Source: Desmonostoc muscorum FACHB-395 (GTDB lineage: Bacteria > Cyanobacteriota > Cyanobacteriia > Cyanobacteriales > Nostocaceae). From it: 64,000 nt of DNA. How positions within the stretch are numbered: position 1 is the first letter of the stretch; each line of letters begins with the position of its first letter. Both the position numbers and the translations under genes were made by a program. Below are positions 36,102 through 44,127 of the stretch, in pieces. A model generated the notes under the pieces. That model searched no databases and had not been told where the DNA came from. It saw only the letters and a program-made list of their open reading frames with translations. The stretch spans positions 62,001 to 126,000 of the forward strand of contig NZ_JACJSF010000004.1 of the NCBI RefSeq assembly GCF_014698035.1, read 5' to 3'.

Positions 36102-38150
36102 CTAATCCCCTACTGCACGTTCAACGATACCAATAAAAGCATCTTCCAAAGAGAAAGGAATCGGACGTAGAGATTCAATAGTCAGGTGTGCAGATTTTAA
36201 AAGCTGAGTTATTTCGGGAATTTCTGCTTCCGGGTGATCAAGAACAACGTGTAAACTATTGGCGAAAATCGAGACGCGCCACGAATCAAGATGTTGTTTA
36301 AGTATCTTGGAAGCGGCTTGATTTTGGTTAACGATAATCTCTATAAGTTGTCCTGGTTGAGAAGCTTTGATAGAACTAGGTGAACCTTCGGCGGCGATTT
36401 CCCCGGCTACCATAAAACTCATACGGTTACACTGTTCAGCTTCTTCTAAGTAGTGCGTTGTCACCAAAATAGCTGTACCATTGCGGGCAAAGTCATTAAT
36501 CAGCTTCCAAAACTGACGACGGGCTAAAGGATCTACCCCGGATGTCGGTTCATCTAGAAATAAAATATCTGGTTCGTGCATTACAGAAGCGCCAAAAGCT
36601 ACTCGCTGCTTCCAGCCACCAGGTAATTGTCCGGTAAGCATCTGTTCTTGTCCCTCTAAGCCACAGGTCGCAATTACCCAATCAATCTTTTCTCGCCTAA
36701 GTTTGCGGGGTACGCTGTAAATCCCGCTATAAAACTCTAGGTTTTGCAGAATAGTCAGATCGTCGTAAAGAGTGAATTTCTGGCTCATATAACCGATACG
36801 TCGCCGTAAGTCACGACTACGCAGATTTCCTGTTTCACCACCAAGGGAAATTTCACCGCCACTAGCTGCTAGTAATCCACACAGCATTTTGATGGTAGTC
36901 GTTTTTCCGGCTCCATTGGCACCTAAAAGCCCGAATATTTCGCCATAGCGGACTTCGATATTGACGTTTTTAACTGCTTGGAAGTTACCAAATACACGGT
37001 TGAGATTGTGGGCGTAAATAGCGATTTGAGAGGAAGAAGGTGACAGGTGATAGGTAACAGGTGACAGTGTAGAAGAATTTTCTCTTATTTCTTCCTTCTT
37101 CCTTTCTTTTCTTTTCCCTCTGTCACCTGTTACCTCTTCCCTGTAACCTTCTTTCTTATTTCCTCCACGAGAACGAGGAAAGGACAAAAATGCTGGTGCT
37201 GAACCTTGTTGTCGTAGACGGGTGACAAAGACGTTTTCTAGAGTGGGTTCGCCACGTTCAATACTGGGGTGATGCTGTTGTAGTAGTTGATTTACCTGGG
37301 TTTCACCAAGAGTTACATCTTGAACGAGAACATCTAAGCGATCGCCAAATGTCTGCACATCGACTATATTTGTCTGCACATTCTGCAAAAGAAGTTTCTC
37401 GGCTATCTCTAGATTTGCTGTTCTGACTTCTAGGCGATGTAAGCCCAAATTGGCGCGTAATGCTGCGGGTGTACCAATTTCGTGAATTTGACCACTATAC
37501 ATCAGTGCGACGCGATCGCAGCGTTCAGCTTCATCTAGATAGGGTGTAGCGACAACAATGGTCATCCCGTCGGCAGAAAGTTCTGCTAATACATCCCAAA
37601 ATTCCCGTCGGGAAACTGGATCAACCCCTGTGGTAGGTTCATCTAATAACAGTACTTCCGGTTGGGAAACCAAGGCACAACACAGCGCCAGCTTTTGTTT
37701 CATCCCACCGGAAAGTTGACCCGCCAAGCGATCGCCAAACTGTTCCAAACTCATTAATTTTAAGTATTTCTGGCGGCGTTCCCGCAATAAATCATCACTC
37801 ACTTGGCGCAATCCCGCCGCATAACGCAAGTTTTCATCAATGCTGAGATCCAAGTACAAGGAAAACTGTTGTGTGAGATATCCCGTCCTTAAACGTGCGT
37901 CTCTTGCCGGCTGACCAAATACTTGCACTTCTCCCGCCGTCGCTTCCATTACCCCACCTAAGATGTGAAAGGTAGTAGTTTTACCTGCACCATCAGGGCC
38001 AATTAACCCAAACATCTCACCCTGATTGACAGTAAAATCAATTCCCCGGACAGCGATTAGTTGTCCATAATGTTTATGTAAATTACTAACTTTAATAGTA
38101 GTGGTTGAGTGATTAGATAATTGCAGTGGTTTAGGAGTTGATAATTTCAT
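36102..38150 (-). CDS. Double ATP-binding ABC transporter subunit (YbhF-like)
   Basis: A 682-residue protein with two fused nucleotide-binding domains. NBD1 (about 15-300): Walker A GPDGAGKTTT, signature LSGGMKQKLAL, Walker B LLLDEPTTGVDP. NBD2 (about 380-675): Walker A GANGAGKTTT, degenerate signature LPGGWKQRVAF, Walker B LFLDEPTSGVDP. The linker at about 325-375 is rich in Lys, Arg, Glu and Ser and is encoded by heptamer repeats, so it is longer than in YbhF (578 residues in E. coli). It overlaps the HlyD gene by 4 bases (ATGA), showing translational coupling. It powers the two ABC-2 permeases. Confidence 0.93.
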   Translation of the reverse strand: MKLSTPKPLQLSNHSTTTIKVSNLHKHYGQLIAVRGIDFTVNQGEMFGLIGPDGAGKTTTFHILGGVMEATAGEVQVFGQPARDARLRTGYLTQQFSLYLDLSIDENLRYAAGLRQVSDDLLRERRQKYLKLMSLEQFGDRLAGQLSGGMKQKLALCCALVSQPEVLLLDEPTTGVDPVSRREFWDVLAELSADGMTIVVATPYLDEAERCDRVALMYSGQIHEIGTPAALRANLGLHRLEVRTANLEIAEKLLLQNVQTNIVDVQTFGDRLDVLVQDVTLGETQVNQLLQQHHPSIERGEPTLENVFVTRLRQQGSAPAFLSFPRSRGGNKKEGYREEVTGDRGKRKERKKEEIRENSSTLSPVTYHLSPSSSQIAIYAHNLNRVFGNFQAVKNVNIEVRYGEIFGLLGANGAGKTTTIKMLCGLLAASGGEISLGGETGNLRSRDLRRRIGYMSQKFTLYDDLTILQNLEFYSGIYSVPRKLRREKIDWVIATCGLEGQEQMLTGQLPGGWKQRVAFGASVMHEPDILFLDEPTSGVDPLARRQFWKLINDFARNGTAILVTTHYLEEAEQCNRMSFMVAGEIAAEGSPSSIKASQPGQLIEIIVNQNQAASKILKQHLDSWRVSIFANSLHVVLDHPEAEIPEITQLLKSAHLTIESLRPIPFSLEDAFIGIVERAVGD
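37039..37149. repeat. Heptamer repeats encoding the linker of the double ATPase
   Basis: GGTGACA/GGTGATA/GGTAACA/GGTGACA runs from 37039 and is mirrored by the inverted TGTCACCTGTTACCTC and CCTGTAACC near 37121-37149. These intergenic-type repeats are translated in frame within the ABC ATPase gene. Confidence 0.8.
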
Positions 38151-39526
38151 TTGCTGACCTCTTTACCCTGCAACGCAATCTCTGCATCTGCTGGCATTCC
38201 AATTTTGGCACAGGGCAAATCTGAACCAGAGTAGGGATTTTCTGGGTTAAAGCAGCCAGGAGGGTTTTGTAACAGAATACGCACGCCTACTACTTGCCTA
38301 ACCCGATCTTTTTGGAAGTAGATATTCTCTGGGGTAAAAGAGGCTTGAGGATCAACAGAAATAACTTTGCCCATAAGGGGTTTTTCCGGCGCAGAATCAA
38401 GAAAAATTTTGGTGGTTTGTCCTAAGCGCACTTTACCAATATCACCTTCGGGAATAAAACCCCGCAAATACACTGTATTAGGGTCAACTACTGTCAAAAT
38501 TTTAGTTTGACTACTCACTACAGTCCCGATCTCTGCACTGCGGGCAGTTACTACCCCATCTAAAGGACTAACAACATTTAAATCTTTTTTCGAATCTTCT
38601 ATTTGGGTCAGAATTTGCTGTTTTGATGCTAAGGCATCTTTTACTTTGGCGTGAGCAGATTTTACCTTTGCTTGGGCAGATTTTAGTTGAGCAAAACTCT
38701 GATCTTTTTTTCTGTTTAATGCTTCTATTTGGGCATTGCGAATACCAGGATTGAAACTTGTAGTTTTAGCTTGGGTTAATGCCCCAACAACAGCGCGTAA
38801 TTGTTCTTGTCCAGCATTTACTGCTGCTTTTCGTGCTTCTAACGTGGCTACTGCTGTGTCAAAGGTGGTTTGTGCTTGGTCAAATTGTTGTTGATTAATA
38901 GCACCTTCTGTTACGAGTTTGGCATAGCGATCGCGATTCATTTTCGCTAATTTTACTTCTGCTAGTGCCTGCTTTGTCTGTGCCTGCGCTTGTAATAATT
39001 GTGCCTTGGCTGTTGCTACGTTAGATACTGCCTGTTGAACTCGTCCTTGGGTATCTCCTTGGGATTGGTGATAATTAAGTTTTGCTTCACTGATTTGGCT
39101 ATCAATTTGTTCAATCCCACTTTCTACTTGAGTAGCATCGGAAATTGCTTGCTGTTCATCAGATTGAGCAGATGCAACCCTAGCCTCAGCACCCCGCAGT
39201 TGTTCTTTTAGCAGTTGGTCGTTACTGTCATCCAACTTGATTAATTCTTGCCCCTTTTTTACTGCTGCCCCTTCCCGGACTGCAATTGAAACAATTCTTC
39301 CCGAACGCTTCACTCCAATTTCAGTTTCGTAACCCTCAATCCTTCCACTCACCTTCAGTACATTTGCTGCTCCTTGTTGTTGACTATGCCACAGGAAATA
39401 ACTGATACCACCTGCTATAACCAGCAACCCTAGGAACAAAAAAATCAGTTTCTTCCGTTCCTGCTTAGATGGTGGCACTGGAACATTTATAATCCCTTCT
39501 GGAGATGTCGAGGCAGTCTGAGACAT
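38147..39526 (-). CDS. HlyD/YbhG-type membrane fusion protein
   Basis: A 459-residue periplasmic adaptor. A single N-terminal transmembrane helix (about 28-46) is followed by a lipoyl half (VLKVSGRIEGYETEIGVKRSGRIV), a very long Ala/Gln-rich coiled coil (about 105-310), the second lipoyl half (LNVVSPLDGVVTARSAEIG) and a beta-barrel region. It bridges the inner-membrane ABC exporter and an outer-membrane channel. It is the first gene of the exporter operon, transcribed away from the TetR gene 109 bases upstream. Confidence 0.92.
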   Translation of the reverse strand: MSQTASTSPEGIINVPVPPSKQERKKLIFLFLGLLVIAGGISYFLWHSQQQGAANVLKVSGRIEGYETEIGVKRSGRIVSIAVREGAAVKKGQELIKLDDSNDQLLKEQLRGAEARVASAQSDEQQAISDATQVESGIEQIDSQISEAKLNYHQSQGDTQGRVQQAVSNVATAKAQLLQAQAQTKQALAEVKLAKMNRDRYAKLVTEGAINQQQFDQAQTTFDTAVATLEARKAAVNAGQEQLRAVVGALTQAKTTSFNPGIRNAQIEALNRKKDQSFAQLKSAQAKVKSAHAKVKDALASKQQILTQIEDSKKDLNVVSPLDGVVTARSAEIGTVVSSQTKILTVVDPNTVYLRGFIPEGDIGKVRLGQTTKIFLDSAPEKPLMGKVISVDPQASFTPENIYFQKDRVRQVVGVRILLQNPPGCFNPENPYSGSDLPCAKIGMPADAEIALQGKEVSK

Positions 39527-39568
39527 GGTAACAGCCTATATTTTTATCATTAAATATTTACTGGAACT

Positions 39569-39593
39569 ATCATACTAGACTGTATGGTATGAT
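39569..39593. promoter_or_regulatory. Candidate TetR operator between hlyD and tetR
   Basis: ATCATAC at 39569-39575 and GTATGAT at 39587-39593 form a 7-bp inverted repeat separated by 11 bases, and an inner CATAC/GTATG pair overlaps it. The site lies in the 109-base divergent intergenic region, where a TetR regulator would control both directions. Assignment by position and symmetry only. Confidence 0.6.
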
Positions 39594-39635
39594 TCTCCAA
39601 GAGACAAGAAATATGTAAAAAAATTTACGTCAAGT

Positions 39636-40274
39636 ATGCCCAAAACCTCTGGTTCCCAACCTGAAACTTTATCTCGTTTAAGAGCTTTGACTCAAAAACA
39701 GGAGCAAATTTTGCAAGGAGCCATGCAGGTATTTTTGAGGGATGGCTATGCTGGAACCAGTATGGATCGGGTAAGTGCGGAAGCTGGAGTATCTAAGCAG
39801 ACAATATACAGTCACTTTCAAGATAAAGAAAGATTATTTAAGGCGTTGATCGAAAGGGTAACAATTGCTAGCTTTCAGGGAATTTTTTGTACAGAAGATT
39901 TGTATGGTGAGCCAGCGATATTATTGCGTGAAATTGCTGAAGCCTATCTGATAAAAGTTGCCGATAATCCTGACTACTTAGGACTATTCCGCTTGATTAT
40001 CACCGAGTCGCAACGCTTTCCAGAATTGGCAAAATTATATACTCAAACCGTGATTCAACGGGGACGGCTATTACTGAGCCAGTATTTAGCTTCTCACCCA
40101 GAATTAGGCATTACTGACCCAGAAGCAACAGCGCAAATCTTTTTTGGCTCACTGGTATCCTATGTGATGGTGCAGGAAATGCTATATGGCAAAGAAATGA
40201 TGCCATTGTCACGCGATCGCATTTTAGATAGTTTAATGAGTTTGGTACTCGCCCATACAAGCAAAGATCACTAA
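39636..40274 (+). CDS. TetR/AcrR family regulator (CecR-like)
   Basis: A 212-residue repressor. The N-terminal helix-turn-helix (about 20-65) reads GAMQVFLRDGYAGTSMDRVSAEAGVSKQTIYSHFQDKERLF, a canonical TetR pattern. The C-terminal ligand domain belongs to the type with a FRLIITESQRFPELAKLY motif. It is divergent from the HlyD-ABC operon, and the candidate palindromic operator lies between. In E. coli the regulator CecR is likewise linked to ybhGFSR. The inducer is unknown. Confidence 0.92.
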   Translation: MPKTSGSQPETLSRLRALTQKQEQILQGAMQVFLRDGYAGTSMDRVSAEAGVSKQTIYSHFQDKERLFKALIERVTIASFQGIFCTEDLYGEPAILLREIAEAYLIKVADNPDYLGLFRLIITESQRFPELAKLYTQTVIQRGRLLLSQYLASHPELGITDPEATAQIFFGSLVSYVMVQEMLYGKEMMPLSRDRILDSLMSLVLAHTSKDH

Positions 40275-40407
40275 AAGAATTGAAATTGAACTTAGTTTTG
40301 AAGTGGCGCAGTCAGTTCAATAAAGAAAAGTGGGAGCGCTGGGACAACCGTTTAGGTAAAACAAAGTAAAGCTTAGTGTTAAAGCAAATCCCCTTTAACA
40401 GCTATTA

Positions 40408-40421
40408 TTCGGTTTACCGAA
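40408..40421. promoter_or_regulatory. Palindrome upstream of hsp20
   Basis: TTCGG-TTTA-CCGAA, a perfect 5-bp inverted repeat, lies in the 335-base tetR-hsp20 spacer, with a half-like AACCGAAT-type copy near 40500. It may be a stress-regulator site; no CIRCE element (TTAGCACTC) is visible. Nothing else was recognised in this spacer. Confidence 0.4.
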
Positions 40422-40609
40422 CCGAGAAATGCGAGTAACCCGTAATATCTTTTTTACCGCCTAATCTGGTGCGGGAATCATCCATTGTTTGGTGAGAATA
40501 ACCGAATTTACAAACTTGTTATTTCTCAATATTATGGAAATCAAAGCAAGGATTTAAATCCAAAGTTGGTTGAGTCAAAAACTACTACTGATACAAGGGA
40601 TAACTTAAT

Positions 40610-41059
40610 ATGTTATTTCGTTACAACTCTGCACAAGATTTCAACACTTTAGAAAGTTACATCAACGGTCTATTGGGAGACACTAAAGTCCCATCTGCAC
40701 AGTTTGAAAAAGGCTCTGTCAAAGTTCCGGCTGCTGAACTGCAAGAAACTGATGATGCAATTTATCTGAAGCTAGAACTGCCAGGGCTGGAAGCTAAAGA
40801 CCTAGATATTCAAGTTACAGAAGATACTGTTCACATTAGCGGTGAACGCAAGTCTGAAACCAAAACCCAAAACAATGGCACTACCAAGAGTGAATTCTAC
40901 TATGGTAAATTCCAACGTGTAATTCCTTTATCGGCTCGGGTTCAAAATACTAATGTCACCGCAGATTATAAAAACGGTATTTTGAATTTGACACTGCCCA
41001 AGTCCGAGCGAGAAAAGAACAAAGTTGTCAAGATTAATCTAGAGCAAACTGCTGTTTAA
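40610..41059 (+). CDS. hspA: Small heat-shock protein Hsp20/HspA
   Basis: A 149-residue alpha-crystallin chaperone. The alpha-crystallin domain covers about 45-140, with VPAAELQETDDAIYLKLELPGLEAKDLDIQV at its start and the conserved end GILNLTLPKSE. It binds unfolding proteins without ATP in the cytoplasm or at thylakoids. The N terminus (MLFRYNSAQDFNTLESYINGLL) is typical of cyanobacterial HspA relatives. A strong terminator follows. Confidence 0.94.
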   Translation: MLFRYNSAQDFNTLESYINGLLGDTKVPSAQFEKGSVKVPAAELQETDDAIYLKLELPGLEAKDLDIQVTEDTVHISGERKSETKTQNNGTTKSEFYYGKFQRVIPLSARVQNTNVTADYKNGILNLTLPKSEREKNKVVKINLEQTAV

Positions 41060-41108
41060 TTGATGTTGAGGAAACTACTCTATCTCCAATAATTGATTGA
41101 GATAGCTA

Positions 41109-41140
41109 AAAGCCCAGTTAAAATATGACTGGGCTTTTTT
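41109..41140 (+). terminator. Rho-independent terminator of hsp20
   Basis: The 7-bp stem AGCCCAG / CTGGGCT is followed by TTTTT, about 50 bases after the hspA stop. Confidence 0.88.
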
Positions 41141-41206
41141 ATGGAGAAAAAGTCTGGATTTAATTTTTGTTCGCGCAGCCTGGCGTAGCCATTGAATGAA
41201 ATCAGA

Positions 41207-41332
41207 TTAAATGTAAAGAATATTTACACAATTAATCTTATTAAATTTAACAGGCTCAAGACCAGCACAACTTAGGGCAAGCGCAGTTTCAGCACCGCCA
41301 ATTCCAGCATAGATAATAATTACTTTTTTCAT
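41207..41332 (-). pseudogene. FAD-dependent oxidoreductase N-terminal fragment
   Basis: A 41-codon frame encodes MKKVIIIYAGIGGAETALAL and continues to LSCAGLEPV, matching the dinucleotide-binding start of FAD monooxygenases (normally GAGIGG, here YAGIGG). It then runs into unrelated sequence and a stop. It begins 4 bases after the stop of the upstream membrane-protein gene, so it was probably the second gene of an operon and is now truncated. Confidence 0.7.
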
Positions 41333-41335
41333 AAG

Positions 41336-42043
41336 TTACCTGTTTATCAACAGACTTTCCCTTATACTTTTTTGTTTCATTTTTTGGGAAAACTCCTCAG
41401 TTAACAGTAAACCTATAGCCATAACAAATTCAGATGCACTACCAGCAAGTGTACCTACTGTATCTGATGGCAAAGCATTACCAAAAAAGGAAAGCAATGT
41501 TCCTAAAAATAACCAAGGCCATTTCAGTCGGAACCAAATACCAATGCCAATTAGTAGGACAAATATATTAACTACAATCGTGATAATTGGCGGGCCACTC
41601 AAGTTGGCAACATGATAGCGTAGAATTCCCGCAAACTCTATTGGAACTAGTTCCAACCCTATATAATGGGTGGCAATATCTATCGCTGCAAGTCCCAATG
41701 CAACGATCGCAGATAAAACCCGCATTACTCCATTGGCCCAACCAGCTCCGGCACGGTGAGCGAGTTCAACACCAATCACAATGAATAGCGGTACAACTAA
41801 ATAATGTAATAGAAAGCGCAGCATACTGAGAGTTTTCAAAAGCTCTCCTGCACCAATCAGACTTCCTATTGAAAGAATGAGATTGTCATAGCTAATGCTC
41901 AATAGCACTATAGGCAACACTATCATTGCGAAGCTCGTTGATTGCTGCCACAGACGAATTGCCCAGCCTATTAACACCCATTCGATCAAGGCAAGACTTA
42001 GATGTGTTAGGGGATAAATTATTGACATAAGTAATGTATTCAT
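41336..42043 (-). CDS. Polytopic membrane protein of unknown function
   Basis: 235 residues with about seven hydrophobic helices and short loops. I do not recognise a family. Features are a charged loop near residue 85-100 (VIGVELAHRAGAGWANG), a motif HYIGLELVPIEFAGILRYH in the middle, and a basic C-terminal tail. It is followed 3 bases later by a truncated flavoprotein gene, so the pair may once have been an operon. No signal for localisation beyond the inner or thylakoid membrane. Confidence 0.7.
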   Translation of the reverse strand: MNTLLMSIIYPLTHLSLALIEWVLIGWAIRLWQQSTSFAMIVLPIVLLSISYDNLILSIGSLIGAGELLKTLSMLRFLLHYLVVPLFIVIGVELAHRAGAGWANGVMRVLSAIVALGLAAIDIATHYIGLELVPIEFAGILRYHVANLSGPPIITIVVNIFVLLIGIGIWFRLKWPWLFLGTLLSFFGNALPSDTVGTLAGSASEFVMAIGLLLTEEFSQKMKQKSIRESLLINR

Positions 42044-42253
42044 ATAGCTTCATATATTCAAAGCACAAATATTGAGTTCTGAAGCTGATTAAAGATAATT
42101 TGTACCTGGAATAAAAGCTAGAGCCACTTATTCACAAGATTTGTGGCTGTAATTACGCTTGAAACTGGTTATTTTGTTGAACCTGTAATTTTTAATGCTA
42201 ATTAGAGAAAAGATTGCCTCCATCGCTGTGCTTCAAAGCTACGATATCAACTA

Positions 42254-42301
42254 AAAACTCAACTTAATAGTACCCTTGAGGGTACTATTAAGTTGAGTTT
42301 T
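42254..42301. terminator. Perfect 22-bp stem hairpin with T-run
   Basis: A 22-bp perfect inverted repeat with a 4-base TTGA loop: left arm AAAACTCAACTTAATAGTAC (continuing CC), right arm the exact complement ending in GAGTTTT. It could act as a bidirectional terminator or be a small mobile repeat. It lies in the 515-base spacer 42044-42557, which contains no gene upstream of it on either strand that obviously needs termination. Confidence 0.6.
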
Positions 42302-42416
42302 ATTTCATGACAGCTTCGATTTTTCTCTTTTCTCTACAAAAAGCTTTCTTACGAAACGCTATATATGCGCTTGAATGCAGTTGTTATACCAATTTAATAT
42401 GAAGTTGCACATATCT

Positions 42417-42450
42417 TGATCCCCCTAAATCCCCCTTAAAAAGCAGGGTG
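42417..42450. repeat. MITE family 1 fragment (inverted)
   Basis: TGATCCCCCTAAATCCCCCT followed by TAAAAAG is the reverse complement of the 3' half of MITE family 1. The ends are missing. It belongs to the otherwise gene-free 42044-42557 spacer. Confidence 0.65.
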
Positions 42451-42542
42451 GATTAATTGTCGAGAGAGAAAATATAACATAGAAGGATGATTCCTTAAGA
42501 AAAAGACTAAAACCAGAGGAAAGTTAGGAATGAATTTAATAT

Positions 42543-42869
42543 CGTGAAGTACGCTCTTTGCGACTAACAGATGATACTTGGAAGGCTCTTGATATTGCTT
42601 CGGAATGCTTAGGCTTAACCCGTGCTGACTATTTAGAACACATTGTTAGGCATAACACCAGCCCTTGTATTACACGGGAGAGGGATTTGCATCAGACATC
42701 TGATAGTGCAAACGTAAAAGATTCTGTTGGGTTGCTAACGGTAAGAGAACTTGAAATTTTACGTGACCATGTTTTGTTTGAACTGAAGTTAGGTAAGCAA
42801 GCTACTGGGTATAAAACTGCTCAGAAGGTTCTCAACCGTTTCATTGCTGAACTAATCGGTTCAGTTTAG
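42543..42869 (+). CDS. Small RHH-like protein, start uncertain or lost
   Basis: About 100 residues with REVRSLRLTDDTWKALDIAS near the start, a pattern of short cyanobacterial proteins that look like ribbon-helix-helix DNA binders. The C terminus (LTVRELEILRDHVLFELKLG) is helical. The frame has no ATG: a TTG at 42558 is possible. A nearby ATG at 42530 is in a different frame and stops after five codons, suggesting a frameshift or lost start. Function unknown; possibly a pseudogene. Confidence 0.5.
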   Translation, partial: REVRSLRLTDDTWKALDIASECLGLTRADYLEHIVRHNTSPCITRERDLHQTSDSANVKDSVGLLTVRELEILRDHVLFELKLGKQATGYKTAQKVLNRFIAELIGSV

Positions 42870-43033
42870 CTGTTTGGGGAATTCGCCAACGGTATCCGGT
42901 GGGCGGGTACGCCATCGCACTGTAAACCTTGACACTCCTTAAGGGAGTTGTTAGGCGATCGCAAATAAACGCAAATAAACCAGTAATCTGTTTTCAGATA
43001 GCAGTTTCCACAGGTTATTAAAGGACATATCGC

Positions 43034-43945
43034 TCAGTTACTCCCACCCACCATGTATACATAGGAACCCAAATTCTCATCATCCGTACCAATAATCACA
43101 CCGCCTTCTGCACCGGGAACAAGTTCCATACCTTCAATTTTGTGATAATCAGAGCGGTAAAGAGGAACAAGTTGAGAATTTTGCTGCCATACAATTTTGT
43201 GATCACGCAATCCCAGATAACCAGCGACATACACAGCTGACTGAAATGGGCCATCGTCTCCGGCATCATTTGCTGAGGTGATGTACACAATTCCTACAGG
43301 GTCTACCTTAATGTCTGATATATGACGTACATTACCAGATGGAAACGGTACTTTCAGATTGGCAGAACCTGCGAGAGTAATTTGATATTTAGCCAAGTCA
43401 AACACTCCCCAAAATATAGTTGCTGGTTGTTCACCTTCGCCTCGATGTGCCCAAATAGCAACTAATTTTCCGTCTATATTTTGTAATCCAAATCCTTCAA
43501 AATTATTTCCTTGAATAATTTCTGGTAGATTGAATTCTTTGAGAACCAAGATAGTTTGATTGGCAGGGTTTAACCTGATAAAATAAGCTTTGCCAGAACT
43601 GCTTAAAGCGATAAAAGAGAATTTTGTTTTCTCAGGAATAGATGTTAAAGCTTCTAAGTCGATGGGCAATTCTATGTTACTTGGCCACTTTAATGGGAAA
43701 TATTCAGGTTGGTTTTTTCCTTTAATACTAATAATTGCTAAACGGGTTTGATTGGGTTTTTTGTTGTCATGGACGATCAGAAAATCTAGGGTATTGCTTT
43801 GCTGCTTTATCAAAGCCATACCACTGATCCCGAAAGGGATACCACCGCGAACTGGTCGCCAATCTTGCGCCCAAACTTGCACAGATATGAGTAACAATGC
43901 ACTCAAGACTACTATATTTATAATTAACTTGAGAAACCGAGGCAT
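43034..43945 (-). CDS. Secreted protein of unknown function (possible beta-propeller)
   Basis: About 303 residues from the ATG at 43945. The signal peptide FLKLIINIVVLSALLLISVQ is followed by VWAQ, cleavage probably after WAQ. The mature protein is rich in short beta-strand-like blocks (LDFLIVHDNKKPNQTRLAII, FEGFGLQNIDGKLVAIWAHR, IEGMELVPGAEGGVIIGTDDE) spaced like propeller blades. No catalytic motif is recognised. A longer reading frame exists upstream, but its extra residues come from a TTGGGCATGGGG-type intergenic repeat, so I reject that start. Confidence 0.72.
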   Translation of the reverse strand: MPRFLKLIINIVVLSALLLISVQVWAQDWRPVRGGIPFGISGMALIKQQSNTLDFLIVHDNKKPNQTRLAIISIKGKNQPEYFPLKWPSNIELPIDLEALTSIPEKTKFSFIALSSSGKAYFIRLNPANQTILVLKEFNLPEIIQGNNFEGFGLQNIDGKLVAIWAHRGEGEQPATIFWGVFDLAKYQITLAGSANLKVPFPSGNVRHISDIKVDPVGIVYITSANDAGDDGPFQSAVYVAGYLGLRDHKIVWQQNSQLVPLYRSDYHKIEGMELVPGAEGGVIIGTDDENLGSYVYMVGGSN

Positions 43946-44127
43946 ATTAAAAGGGATTGGGCATGGGGTATTGAGCATTGGGTGTGGGGTTAAAAAAACT
44001 CTTCCCACTCGCTACACTCCGTAATAGAAGTGTGTTGGTCGATGCCCAATCATATCAAATCCGAAAAATTTTCACCTGCACAAGCAAGTAGTATTTTATC
44101 CCTATATTTAGCAGTGTGATTACGTAT

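Noticed and set aside
43946-44008. N-terminal extension of the secreted protein with repeated Pro/Thr residues
   Set aside because: It comes from a GGGCATGGGG-type repeat and lacks a start site; the signal peptide begins at 43945.
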